Source: Candidatus Gallilactobacillus intestinavium
GTDB lineage: Bacteria; Bacillota; Bacilli; Lactobacillales; Lactobacillaceae
Length of the DNA stretch: 35,007 nucleotides
Reading direction: 5' to 3'
Assembly: GCA_017694665.1 (NCBI GenBank)
Contig: JADIMP010000021.1
Location: 1 to 35,007, forward strand
Shown here in pieces: positions 18,148 to 27,425 of this stretch; positions within the stretch are counted from its first letter, which is position 1; every line of letters starts with the position of its first letter. A model generated the notes under the pieces. That model was not told the origin of the DNA and did not search any database. It saw nothing but the letters and a program-made list of their open reading frames with translations. A program made the translations under genes and the position numbers.

Positions 18148-18153
18148 TATAAT
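18148..18153 (+). promoter_or_regulatory. Possible -10 element of the cold-shock-like gene
   Basis: A perfect TATAAT lies 16 bases before the ATG at 18170, with only a poor -35 (TTAGGT, 17 bases upstream). If used, it would give a very short leader that contains just the AGGTG ribosome binding site. Confidence 0.35.
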
Positions 18154-18169
18154 AGTTGTTAGGTGAATT

Positions 18170-18412
18170 ATGTCAAAATTGCGTGATGATTTTAACTATG
18201 GTGTAGTTAAAAATTTTAATGAAAAAGACGGATATGGCTTTATAAATAGTAATAATGAAGATATATATTTTCATTTTTCAGCTTTAAAAAAACATGGTTA
18301 TAAAAAAATATCTGTTGGTAGCAAAGTAAAATTTTTAAAAGTTATTGGTATTAGAGGATTTCAAGCAGCTAATGTAGAAAAAATAGGAGACCATTTTAAT
18401 GAAGTTGAATGA
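18170..18412 (+). CDS. Cold-shock-domain protein, atypical
   Basis: An 80-residue OB-fold protein with both RNA-binding motifs: RNP1-like KDGYGFI (residues 20-26) and RNP2-like DIYFHFSAL (31-39). It differs from standard CspA-type proteins (about 66 residues, starting M-x-G-x-V-K-W-F-N). There is an extra N-terminal segment of about ten residues and KNFN in place of KWFN, so one of the stacking aromatics is missing. The RNA-chaperone role is inferred from the fold. It lies after the ileS terminator, starts the next gene string, and its end overlaps the Nudix gene by 14 bases, which suggests translational coupling. Confidence 0.85.
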   Translation: MSKLRDDFNYGVVKNFNEKDGYGFINSNNEDIYFHFSALKKHGYKKISVGSKVKFLKVIGIRGFQAANVEKIGDHFNEVE

Positions 18413-18947
18413 AAAATTAGTTTTTGATGAAGAAAAATATAAAGGCGATTTATTAAATGTTAGAAAATTAACAGTTAAGTTGCCTAATGGTTGTTTAGCT
18501 ACTAGAGAAATTGTTAAACATGCTGATGCTGTAGCAATATTACCAATAACAAGTGATAATAAAATTATTTTAGAAAAGCAATGGAGAAGCCCAATTAATG
18601 ATGTTATAGTAGAAATTCCTGCTGGCAAAATAGATGAAAGAGATGAAAATCCTAGAGAAGCAGCTTTGAGAGAATTAAATGAAGAAATTGGTTATGAATC
18701 ACAAGATTTACAAAAGATTTGTTCTTTCTACACGTCTCCAGGGTTTACAGATGAATATATGACACTTTATTTTGCTAAAAATTTGGTTAAAGTAGATAAT
18801 AAACTGCCTAAAGATTTTGGTGAGAATATAGAGTTATTCGAATGCTCTATAAAAGAAGCACTAAAAATGATTGAACAAGGTAACATTAAAGATGGTAAAA
18901 CTATTACCGCAGTTTATTATTTTGAGTTACTTGAGAAAGAGAAATAA
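18399..18947 (+). CDS. nudF: Nudix hydrolase, ADP-ribose pyrophosphatase type
   Basis: Hydrolyses ADP-ribose to AMP and ribose 5-phosphate. The Nudix helix region runs GKIDERDENPREAALREL then NEEIGYE (about residues 71-95). It keeps the catalytic REL-NEE-G core, with one extra residue in the loop before it compared with the minimal GX5EX7REUXEEXGU pattern. EIPAGK and TSPGF-TDE-M are typical of the ADP-ribose subgroup. The length of 182 is normal. AGGAG at 18385-18389 supports ATG 18399, which lies inside the end of the preceding gene. The two following genes form the usual lactobacilli string (small membrane protein, MTA/SAH nucleosidase). Confidence 0.9.
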   Translation: MKLNEKLVFDEEKYKGDLLNVRKLTVKLPNGCLATREIVKHADAVAILPITSDNKIILEKQWRSPINDVIVEIPAGKIDERDENPREAALRELNEEIGYESQDLQKICSFYTSPGFTDEYMTLYFAKNLVKVDNKLPKDFGENIELFECSIKEALKMIEQGNIKDGKTITAVYYFELLEKEK

Positions 18948-18949
18948 AA

Positions 18950-19210
18950 ATGAACAATGAAGAAAGTAAAGGCAACGATTTATCTTCAAATATAATTAAA
19001 GGGCAATCTCGTGTAGAACGATTTAATAGAAAAAATAACGCAGTTAATGATGGTGTATTTAAGGAAAAAGGATTTGAAACTCGAGAGAATGTTAAGTTCA
19101 ATAATTTAGAAGATAAAGTAAATAAGTTAAAAAAGAAATTGGATAGAATAATTTTTTCTTTAATTTTATTAATAATTTTAGTATTTATAATATTAAGGTT
19201 TGTAGGTTAA
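18950..19210 (+). CDS. Hypothetical tail-anchored membrane protein
   Basis: An 86-residue protein of unknown function. About 50 polar residues rich in Asn, Glu and Lys come first, then a short heptad-like helix (LEDKVNKLKKKLDRI, about 52-66) and one C-terminal membrane helix, ending RFVG outside or at the membrane face. It starts 2 bases after the Nudix stop and ends 6 bases before mtnN, so it belongs to the operon. Similar small proteins occur at this place in other lactobacilli as I recall, but I cannot name a family. Confidence 0.75.
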   Translation: MNNEESKGNDLSSNIIKGQSRVERFNRKNNAVNDGVFKEKGFETRENVKFNNLEDKVNKLKKKLDRIIFSLILLIILVFIILRFVG

Positions 19211-19216
19211 TTTATT

Positions 19217-19921
19217 ATGAAATTTGGAATATTATGTGCAATGGAAGAAGAATTGCATACTTTATTAATTAATTTAGAAAATAAATGCGAAAAAAAAGTA
19301 GGAGATATTACTTTTTATTTAGGAACAATAAATAATGTAAATGTTGTTTTAACTCAATCTGGAATAGGCAAAGTATCAGCTGGTCTTTCTACTGGTTTGT
19401 TAATTTCTTTATTTAAGGTAGATGTTGTTATTAATAGTGGTTCTGCAGCAGGTATTGGGGGTTCATTAAAAATTGGAGATGTGGTTATTTCTAATAAAAC
19501 AGCTTATTGGGATGTTGATGCAACCGCTGCCGGTTACAGAGTAGGACAGTTACCACAGGAAAAACTATTTTTTAAAGCTTCTAATGAATGGATTGATAGA
19601 ATAGAGGCATCTTTAAGCATTAATAAAATTCCATATCATGTTGGTTTGATAGTTAGTGGTGATTCATTTGTTAGTAGTAAAAAAATGATTAATACGATTA
19701 AAAATAATTTTCCTGATGCGTTAAGTTGTGAAATGGAAGGTGCTGCTGTGGGACAGGTGGCTACTAAATTTAATGTTCCTTATTTAGTTATTAGAGCTAT
19801 TAGTGATAATGGTGATGAATCTGCAAATGATAATTTTGATCAGTTTATTGTTGATGCTGGAAGAAAATCTGCTCAAGTTTTATTGGATTTAATAAGTAAT
19901 TGTACCTTTAAGGAGAAGTAA
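19217..19921 (+). CDS. mtnN: 5'-methylthioadenosine/S-adenosylhomocysteine nucleosidase
   Basis: Cleaves adenine from MTA and S-adenosylhomocysteine, feeding methyl-cycle salvage and AI-2 precursor supply. The N-terminus GILCAMEEELHTLL carries the general-acid glutamate. The central SGSAAGIGG forms the phosphorylase-like core, SCEMEGAAVGQVA binds the ribosyl group, and ISDNGDESA holds the catalytic aspartate. The length of 234 is normal. It precedes the desulfurase gene by 5 bases. Removal of SAH fits with the SAM-dependent enzymes of the cell but no luxS is seen here. Confidence 0.95.
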   Translation: MKFGILCAMEEELHTLLINLENKCEKKVGDITFYLGTINNVNVVLTQSGIGKVSAGLSTGLLISLFKVDVVINSGSAAGIGGSLKIGDVVISNKTAYWDVDATAAGYRVGQLPQEKLFFKASNEWIDRIEASLSINKIPYHVGLIVSGDSFVSSKKMINTIKNNFPDALSCEMEGAAVGQVATKFNVPYLVIRAISDNGDESANDNFDQFIVDAGRKSAQVLLDLISNCTFKEK

Positions 19922-19926
19922 TTATT

Positions 19927-21066
19927 ATGACTATTTATTTAGATAATGCTGCTACAACTCCAATGAATAAAGATGTAATTGATGCTATGAATAAGCAAAT
20001 GTTGGATAATTATGGAAATGCTAGTTCTTTACATGAGGTTGGTAGAAAAGCATATGCTCAATTAGACAAGTCTAGACAAATTATTGCTGATAGTATTGGA
20101 GCTAAAGAAAATGAAATAATTTTTACATCTGGTGGAACAGAAAGCAATAATACAGCAATTATTCAAACAGCTTTGGAGAATAAAAATAAAGGGAATAAAA
20201 TTATTACTACATCGATTGAACATGAGTCAGTTTTAGAACCTATGAAATGGTTAGAAAAAAATGGATTTAATGTTGTTTATTTGCCAGTTAATGAATATGG
20301 GCAAATAGACTTAAATGATTTTAAAAATGAATTAGATAGTAAAACAATTTTAGTTTCTATTATGTATGGTAATAATGAAGTTGGGACAAAATTGCCTATT
20401 AAAGAAATAGGTCAATTATTATCCAACCATCAAGCATTGTTTCATGTTGACGCTGTTCAAGCATATGGTACAGAAAAAATTGATGTTAATGAAAATAATA
20501 TAGATTTATTGTCTGTTTCTGCTCATAAAATAGGGGGACCTAAACAATTGGGCTTTTTATTTTGTAGAAAAGGAATTAAATTTGTAAGTTTATTAAAGGG
20601 AGGAGAACAAGAAAATAAACGCAGAGCAGGGACTGAAAATGTACCAGCTATTGTTGGATTTTCTGTTGCTGTTAAAGATTTAACTGATGATGTTAAAAAA
20701 CAGTATCGATTAAAATTTGTTGAGTATAAACAAAAAATCATCAATTTTTTAAGATCTAATAATGTATCTTTTGAAGTTAATGGAACACTTGATAATTCTT
20801 TAGCACATATATTGAATTTATGGATTAAAGGTATTAGTTCTGATGTATTACTAACAAATTTAGACTTGGCAGGTGTTGAAATTTCTGCTGGATCTGCTTG
20901 CACAGCTGGTAATTTACAACCTAGTCATGTATTAATGTCGATGTATGGAAATGTAGATAGAATTCAACAATCAGTTAGAATTAGTTTTGGTAAACAAACA
21001 ACTAATAATGAAATAGACAATTTTTTGGATGTATTTTTAGAAGTTATAAATAAATTAAAAGGATGA
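19927..21066 (+). CDS. Cysteine desulfurase (NifS/YrvO type) for tRNA thiolation
   Basis: PLP enzyme that takes sulfur from L-cysteine as a protein persulfide. The PLP lysine is K201 in SVSAHKIGGPK. The catalytic cysteine is C325 in SAGSACTAG, on a loop typical of group I desulfurases. The N-terminus IYLDNAATTP is diagnostic. AAGGAG precedes the ATG. Direct linkage to mnmA, with only a DUF1831 gene between, mirrors yrvO-mnmA (trmU) of Bacillus. Its likely job is therefore to supply MnmA for s2U34 of tRNA rather than general Fe-S assembly; that is inference from context. The symbol could be yrvO, iscS or nifS. Confidence 0.93.
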   Translation: MTIYLDNAATTPMNKDVIDAMNKQMLDNYGNASSLHEVGRKAYAQLDKSRQIIADSIGAKENEIIFTSGGTESNNTAIIQTALENKNKGNKIITTSIEHESVLEPMKWLEKNGFNVVYLPVNEYGQIDLNDFKNELDSKTILVSIMYGNNEVGTKLPIKEIGQLLSNHQALFHVDAVQAYGTEKIDVNENNIDLLSVSAHKIGGPKQLGFLFCRKGIKFVSLLKGGEQENKRRAGTENVPAIVGFSVAVKDLTDDVKKQYRLKFVEYKQKIINFLRSNNVSFEVNGTLDNSLAHILNLWIKGISSDVLLTNLDLAGVEISAGSACTAGNLQPSHVLMSMYGNVDRIQQSVRISFGKQTTNNEIDNFLDVFLEVINKLKG

Positions 21067-21072
21067 ATTAAT

Positions 21073-21420
21073 ATGGCTTTTTTAAAAGAATGTTCTGTAT
21101 TAGGAGATGTCAATAAATACGAATTAAGTAATAATATAAAAAAATATTCTTTAAGAGATGTTGGTTTTATTTTGACAAATGCTGGTGGATTTTTGTTAGA
21201 ACGATCTTTGGAACCAGATAAAGGAATAAATCATTCTATTAAGTTTAAAATCTTAGTTAATAAATCTTTAGACGGATTTAAAATGAATAATGTTAGCTCT
21301 AGTGGTAATTCTGAGATAAATATTTTTACTCATAAAGATGCTGATTTATTAATTGAACAATATAATTATCAAATTAATGAGTTAATTGATAGAGAAATAT
21401 TAAAAAGAATTGAGGAATAG
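21073..21420 (+). CDS. DUF1831 family protein
   Basis: A 115-residue cytoplasmic protein with no membrane segment, mixed alpha/beta composition and recognisable DUF1831 features (YSLRDVGF near residues 25-32, LERSLEPDKGINHS near 44-57). This family is largely restricted to lactic acid bacteria and lies between the desulfurase and mnmA genes, with gaps of 6 and 3 bases. Function is not known; the fixed position suggests a part in sulfur transfer to MnmA, which is inference. Confidence 0.8.
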   Translation: MAFLKECSVLGDVNKYELSNNIKKYSLRDVGFILTNAGGFLLERSLEPDKGINHSIKFKILVNKSLDGFKMNNVSSSGNSEINIFTHKDADLLIEQYNYQINELIDREILKRIEE

Positions 21421-22542
<1,122 letters not shown>

Positions 22543-22559
22543 TCAATTAGGTATTCAAC

Positions 22560-23201
22560 ATGACTAAACTTTATTTTATTCGACATGGTAAAACAAAATG
22601 GAATAATATGGGGATATATCAAGGAGCTAATCAAGATTCTCCATTACTTGAAAGTAGTTACAATGATATTAGAAGATTAGCTAATTATTTAATGAATATA
22701 AGGTTTGTTCATTTATACTCTAGTCCTATACATAGAGCAGTAGTTACTTCTACAGAATTGATTTCTAATTTGCATCAAAAAATACCTATGACATTAGATT
22801 CAAGATTAAAAGAATTTGATTTTGGAAAGATCGAAGGAATGAAATTTGATGATGTAAAAAGACAATATCCTAATGAATATGATGGTTTACATAGACATGC
22901 TGAAAAATATTCTAATAAAAAAGTAGGCGGTGAAACTTTTCAGGATGTTATTAAAAGAATGTCGAGTATAATTTATCAAATAGTAAAGCAACATATTAAC
23001 GTTAATGATAATGTATTAATAGTGTCTCATGGTGCTGCATTAAATGCGGCAATAAATTTTTTATTAGGAAAATCTTTATGTGAATTAAGGTCGCATGAAA
23101 GTTTGTTACATGGAAGTACAACTATTTTAGAAACCTTAAACCAGGGCAAAAGTTTTAAGTTAATAAAGAAAAATATTACATCTTATTTAGATCAACTATG
23201 A
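22560..23201 (+). CDS. Histidine phosphatase family protein (phosphoglycerate mutase-like)
   Basis: A 213-residue cytosolic enzyme with the phosphohistidine motif FIRHGKTKWN near the N-terminus, SSPIHRAVVTS and a second catalytic region VLIVSHGAALNA. The downstream partner residue of the family is therefore present. Substrate cannot be told from the sequence; size and context resemble the broad-specificity phosphatases of lactobacilli rather than glycolytic GpmA (about 230-250 residues). The following TPR gene starts within the stop codon (ATGA). Confidence 0.88.
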   Translation: MTKLYFIRHGKTKWNNMGIYQGANQDSPLLESSYNDIRRLANYLMNIRFVHLYSSPIHRAVVTSTELISNLHQKIPMTLDSRLKEFDFGKIEGMKFDDVKRQYPNEYDGLHRHAEKYSNKKVGGETFQDVIKRMSSIIYQIVKQHINVNDNVLIVSHGAALNAAINFLLGKSLCELRSHESLLHGSTTILETLNQGKSFKLIKKNITSYLDQL

Positions 23202-23845
23202 ATAGTACAAATACAAATCAACTAGTAGCTAAATTAATAGATAGAATAGATAAAAATCCTGATAATTATCACAACTATTATAATCTGTCAGTTGTTTTAG
23301 TAGAATTACATGATTATGATCAAGCAGAAGAATTATTATTAAAATCTATTAAATTATTTGAAAACAACAATAATGCTTTAAATACATTTAATTTTGGTTT
23401 AGGAAATTTATATTATATTTTGTCAGATTACAATAGAGCTATTGCGTTTTTATTAAGAGTAACGGATAAAAAATTACAAGTTGATTCTTTTCAACTTCTA
23501 GCTCAAATATATTTGCAATTAAAACAATATAAACGTGCTATTAGTTTTGCAAATCTGGTTTATGAGAAGAAAAAAAATGATCCAGATATTTTAGAATTAT
23601 TGGGTGATATTTATTTGTCTGAAGGAGATTTTGATAAATCTATTTACTTTTATAAAAAAGCTTTATGTTTTAAAAAAACTGCTAAATTATATTTAAATAT
23701 GTCTCTTTTATATAAATTAAAAAATAATATTGATGACTCAAAAGTTTATATAAAAAAGGCAAAAAAATTAGATATAAGTTATGTTAACAGGAAAATAAAC
23801 TTAATTAATGATTTAGGGAAATTTCTTAATAACAAAGGGATTTAA
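23198..23845 (+). CDS. Tetratricopeptide-repeat protein
   Basis: A 215-residue soluble protein built from about five helical hairpins of TPR type (for example DNYHNYYNLSVVLVELHDYD, and later DILELLGDIYLSEGDFDKS). A protein-protein adaptor is the most one can say. The ATG overlaps the preceding stop by four bases (ATGA coupling) and the gene ends 4 bases before recD2. A TPR gene in front of recD2 is commonly seen in Firmicutes, and any partnership with RecD2 is inference. Confidence 0.85.
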   Translation: MNSTNTNQLVAKLIDRIDKNPDNYHNYYNLSVVLVELHDYDQAEELLLKSIKLFENNNNALNTFNFGLGNLYYILSDYNRAIAFLLRVTDKKLQVDSFQLLAQIYLQLKQYKRAISFANLVYEKKKNDPDILELLGDIYLSEGDFDKSIYFYKKALCFKKTAKLYLNMSLLYKLKNNIDDSKVYIKKAKKLDISYVNRKINLINDLGKFLNNKGI

Positions 23846-23849
23846 GATT

Positions 23850-26240
23850 ATGCAGCAAACATCCTTAAATGATATGAGCGATTATGTAAAAGGGAAAGTT
23901 AAAAGCATTTATTATGAAAGTTCAGATTCATTTTATAAGGTTGGATTAATAAATATTACAGAGTCAAACTTGGATATTAATAATAAAAATATTGTGATAA
24001 CTGGTTCGTTTGGAACTTTAGATTTAGATTCTGAGTATTATTTTTATGGTAATTTAGTTAATCATCCTAAATATGGGAAACAGTTTTCAGTTGCTAATTA
24101 TAAGTTAGTTAAAGATGACACCGAAAGTGGATTAGTTAATTATTTTTCTGGTGAAAAATTTGTTGGTATTGGTAAAAAAACTGCGAAAAGAATAGTTGAT
24201 AATTTAGGTATTAATGCGATAGATAAGATAATAAACGATTCTAGTGTGCTTGATAATCTTGGCTTGAAAAAAACAGTTAAACAAAATTTAATAGATACAT
24301 TAAATGATAACTATATAAATGATAAATTATTGGTAACTTTGAGTAAGTATGGTTTTAATCAAAAGCATATTAATTTAATTTATAAAAAATATCGTGATAA
24401 AGCTTTAGATATTATCAAAAGTAATCCTTATCAGTTAGTGAAGGATATTAAGGGAATTGGATTTTTAAAAGCTGATAAAATAGCTAAGAAATTAAATTTT
24501 TCAGAAGATAGTATGGAAAGATTATCTTCTGCAATTTTAACAACTTTAAGTAATTATGTTTTTAAATCTGGAAATATTTTTATTGATATCTCTAAGTTAT
24601 ATCAAATGGTAGTAGATTTATTAGATCGTTATTCTGATATAAAAATTACTAATGATTTAGTCAGTAAAGCAGTTACCTATTTAGCATCTAATCAAGAATT
24701 AATTTTAGAAAATAATCACGTTTATTTAAGATCTTTTTATGATAGTGAATTAAAAATAGCAGAACATTTAAAAAGAATAACCAACTATAAAGTTGATAAA
24801 TTTGATAATGCTGATATTGATAAAGTGATAAGAGATGTATCTAAAAATAACAAGGTTGCATTTGATGAAGTGCAAATAGAAGCTATTAAAAAGTGTTTAA
24901 ACAATCCTATTTTATTACTTACGGGAGGACCAGGGACTGGCAAAACTACTATCATTAATGGAATTGTGCAAACTTATGCAAAATTATCTCATTTTTCTTT
25001 AGATATAAATGAATACTCTGATGGAGAATTCCCAATCATATTAGCAGCTCCCACTGGAAGAGCAGCTAAAAGAATGAAGGAAATTACAGATTTACCAGCA
25101 TGTACAATTCATAAATTATTGGGCTTAACTAAAGACGATGGCATTAATTCTTTAGATTCTTTTAATATTAAAAATATTAATTGTAGATTATTAATAATAG
25201 ACGAAATGTCTATGGTAGATGATATTTTATTTGAGTATTTATTAACTGCTATTTCTAATAACATTCATGTGTTATTAGTTGGAGATGAAGATCAACTTCC
25301 TTCTGTAGGTCCTGGTCAAGTATTTTCTGATTTACTTAAGAGCAAATGTTTTCCTCAAGTTAAACTTAAAAAAATTTATCGCCAAGATAATGATTCATCT
25401 ATTATTTCTTTAGCTCATGATGTTAAGGAAGGAAAGTTACCAGATAATTTTTTAGAAAAGCAATCTGATAGAAGTTTTATCATGGCAAATGAAAATCAGA
25501 TTTCTGATATCATTCAGCAAGTTGTAAATATTGCTTATAGAAAAAATATTAAAGGTGATGATATACAGTTATTATCTCCTATGTATAGAGGTAAAGCTGG
25601 AATAGATAATTTAAACATAATTTTGCAAAAAAAAATAAATTCTAATATTAATGAAAAAAGTAAAAAAGTAAAATTATCTGGTCAATTTAGTTATATAGGA
25701 GATCGTGTAATTCAACTGGTTAATGATCCTAATAAAGGTGTTTTTAATGGCGATATTGGGAAGATTATCAGTATTGAAAATGAAGATACTTCTAATGTAA
25801 AACTAATAGTTGATTTTGATGGTCTAGAAGTCACTTATAATAAAAATGATTTAGATAAGTTAAAATTGGCGTATTGTATATCGATACATAAAGCTCAAGG
25901 ATCGCAATTTAAATTGATTATACTTCCTTTAGTAAAACAATTTTCGATAATGTTAAAACGTAATCTTCTTTATACAGCAATTACACGAGCGGAAAAAATG
26001 TTAATTTTATTAGGGGATCCGTCTGCCTATGAAATAGCGGTCCAAAATCAATCATTGAATAGAAATACTACTTTGATTGATAGAATTACAGATTTATTTA
26101 ATAAAACTAACGAAAATCAAGATGAATGTCGATATATATTAACTCATGATTTATTAAGTAGTCTAAAAATAGATCCCATGATTGGAATGGATAATGTAAC
26201 TCCTAAAGATTTTAAAGGAACTACAGAAATGATAAAATAA
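23850..26240 (+). CDS. recD2: RecD-like ATP-dependent DNA helicase RecD2
   Basis: A 5'-3' SF1B helicase of the RecBC-independent class, implicated in replication-fork and mismatch-repair support in Bacillus. The N-terminal OB-like and helix-hairpin-helix region (about 1-330, with FVGIGKKTAKRI and VKDIKGIGFLKADKIA) is the part that separates RecD2 from RecD. Walker A GGPGTGKTT is at residues 359-367, Walker B is LLIIDEMSMVD, and motif III is GDEDQLPSVGPGQV. Motifs V/VI are SIHKAQGSQF and LLYTAITRAEKML. The length of 796 is normal. Confidence 0.95.
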   Translation: MQQTSLNDMSDYVKGKVKSIYYESSDSFYKVGLINITESNLDINNKNIVITGSFGTLDLDSEYYFYGNLVNHPKYGKQFSVANYKLVKDDTESGLVNYFSGEKFVGIGKKTAKRIVDNLGINAIDKIINDSSVLDNLGLKKTVKQNLIDTLNDNYINDKLLVTLSKYGFNQKHINLIYKKYRDKALDIIKSNPYQLVKDIKGIGFLKADKIAKKLNFSEDSMERLSSAILTTLSNYVFKSGNIFIDISKLYQMVVDLLDRYSDIKITNDLVSKAVTYLASNQELILENNHVYLRSFYDSELKIAEHLKRITNYKVDKFDNADIDKVIRDVSKNNKVAFDEVQIEAIKKCLNNPILLLTGGPGTGKTTIINGIVQTYAKLSHFSLDINEYSDGEFPIILAAPTGRAAKRMKEITDLPACTIHKLLGLTKDDGINSLDSFNIKNINCRLLIIDEMSMVDDILFEYLLTAISNNIHVLLVGDEDQLPSVGPGQVFSDLLKSKCFPQVKLKKIYRQDNDSSIISLAHDVKEGKLPDNFLEKQSDRSFIMANENQISDIIQQVVNIAYRKNIKGDDIQLLSPMYRGKAGIDNLNIILQKKINSNINEKSKKVKLSGQFSYIGDRVIQLVNDPNKGVFNGDIGKIISIENEDTSNVKLIVDFDGLEVTYNKNDLDKLKLAYCISIHKAQGSQFKLIILPLVKQFSIMLKRNLLYTAITRAEKMLILLGDPSAYEIAVQNQSLNRNTTLIDRITDLFNKTNENQDECRYILTHDLLSSLKIDPMIGMDNVTPKDFKGTTEMIK

Positions 26241-26273
26241 TTACATTGTGTTTATTTGGAGGAAGAAGTTGTC

Positions 26274-27227
26274 TTGGTACAAGATAATATTAAATTATTT
26301 GCATTAAATTCTAATCGACCATTGGCAGAAAAAATAGCCAAGCATATGGATGTTAAATTATCTCCTGCAACGGTTAAAACTTTTGCTGATGGAGAAATAG
26401 CCTTAACTGTTGATGAGAGTGTACGTGGCTGTGAAGTGTACATCATTCAATCAATAAGTGATCCAGTTAACAATTCTTTTATGGAATTAATGATTATGGT
26501 GGATGCTCTTCGCAGAGCGAGCGCTAAGGAAGTCAATGTTGTTATTCCTTATTATGGATATGCTAGAGCTGATAGGAAAACTCGTGCGCGTGAACCGATT
26601 ACTGCTAAATTATTGGCTAATTTTTTACAAATGGTTAATGTAGACAGAGTATTAACATTGGATTTACATGCTAATCAAGTCCAGGGATTCTTTAATATCC
26701 CGGTAGATCATTTATTAGCAGCACCATTACTTGCTCATTATTTTTATGAACATGATTTACTTAATGATATTGTAGTGGTATCTCCAGATCATTCTAGTGT
26801 TTCTAGAGCAAGAAATTTTGCTGAATTAATAGGAGCACCTATAGCTATCATAGATAATAGAAAAGAAATAGATCAAAATTCTAACCAAGCAATTATTGGA
26901 GACGTTAAAAATAAAAATGCAATCATAATTGATGATATGATAGATACGGCTAATAGGGTTGTATGTAGTGCAGATGTATTGAAAAATGCGGGAGTTAATA
27001 AAGTTTATGCGGCAGCAACACATGCTGTATTTTCTGGCAATTCAATACAGAAGATAGATAGTTCTCGTATAAATAAAGTAGTGATTACAGATTCAATTCT
27101 ATTATCTAAAGATAAGTTAATTGATAAATTAGCCATAGTATCTGTTGCTAATTTATTAAGTGATGCAATTATTAGAATACATAATAATTTGCCAGTAGAT
27201 GAATTATTTAATAAGAATTTTAAATAA
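26274..27227 (+). CDS. prs: Ribose-phosphate pyrophosphokinase paralogue (Prs2-like, divergent)
   Basis: PRPP synthetase family: ATP plus ribose 5-phosphate to PRPP and AMP. The start is taken as TTG 26274, since GGAGGAAG at 26258-26265 lies 8 bases upstream; this gives 317 residues, the family norm. The N-terminal half is well conserved, including FADGEI, YIIQS, PYYGYARADRK-TRAREP and LDLHANQVQGFF. In the C-terminal half key loops differ from standard Prs. The usual PDHGGVTRAR is PDHSSVSRAR (171-180), and the PRPP loop DDMIDTAGT is DDMIDTANR (220-228). It resembles the second Prs of streptococci and lactobacilli, and reduced or altered activity is possible. A full-activity prs should lie elsewhere; only genome sequence can show that. 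Confidence 0.9.
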   Translation: MVQDNIKLFALNSNRPLAEKIAKHMDVKLSPATVKTFADGEIALTVDESVRGCEVYIIQSISDPVNNSFMELMIMVDALRRASAKEVNVVIPYYGYARADRKTRAREPITAKLLANFLQMVNVDRVLTLDLHANQVQGFFNIPVDHLLAAPLLAHYFYEHDLLNDIVVVSPDHSSVSRARNFAELIGAPIAIIDNRKEIDQNSNQAIIGDVKNKNAIIIDDMIDTANRVVCSADVLKNAGVNKVYAAATHAVFSGNSIQKIDSSRINKVVITDSILLSKDKLIDKLAIVSVANLLSDAIIRIHNNLPVDELFNKNFK

Positions 27228-27240
27228 TTAATTTTTTAAA

Positions 27241-27272
27241 AGAGAGAACATGGTTATGTGTTCTCTTTTTTT
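27241..27272 (+). terminator. Terminator after prs
   Basis: AGAGAACA (27243-27250) pairs with 27259-27266 around an 8-base loop, followed by a run of T residues. It ends the 18.2-27.2 kb transcription unit. Confidence 0.9.
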
Positions 27273-27289
27273 AATATTTCAAAAAATAT

Positions 27290-27305
27290 TGTAAAGCACT
27301 TCACA
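27290..27305. promoter_or_regulatory. CRP/FNR-type box in the arc promoter
   Basis: TGTAA-AGCACT-TCACA fits the CRP/FNR family site TGTGA-N6-TCACA with one mismatch. arc operons of several Firmicutes are activated by the CRP/FNR-family protein ArcR. The right half-site coincides with the -35 hexamer of the upstream arc promoter. It does not fit a CcpA cre site well because the central CG is missing and the arms are spaced differently. Confidence 0.5.
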
Positions 27306-27328
27306 TTGATAAAGTTAGAGTTTATAAT
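27300..27328 (+). promoter_or_regulatory. arcA: Upstream arc promoter (P1)
   Basis: TTCACA (27300-27305), a 17-base spacer and a perfect TATAAT (27323-27328). If used, it would give an arcA leader of about 140 bases carrying the 27426-27446 palindrome. Confidence 0.6.
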
Positions 27329-27389
27329 GCATATGTATTGTAAATGAAATTAATTATTAGCGTTTTATTTAAAAAATAAGATTATTTAC

Positions 27390-27418
27390 TTAATGTTTTT
27401 AATTAATTCGTTTATAAT
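27390..27418 (+). promoter_or_regulatory. arcA: Downstream arc promoter (P2)
   Basis: TTAATG (27390-27395), 17 bases, and a perfect TATAAT (27413-27418). The -35 is weak. The predicted start near 27425 would lie at the left edge of the 21-bp palindrome. Confidence 0.5.
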
Positions 27419-27425
27419 AACAATG

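Noticed and set aside
20523..20903. Minus-strand open frame of 126 codons
   Set aside because: Antisense shadow of the cysteine desulfurase gene with no initiation signal.
27289..27306. CcpA catabolite-responsive (cre) site before arcA
   Set aside because: The palindrome lacks the central CG and the arm spacing differs from TGWAANCGNTNWCA; the CRP/FNR pattern fits better.
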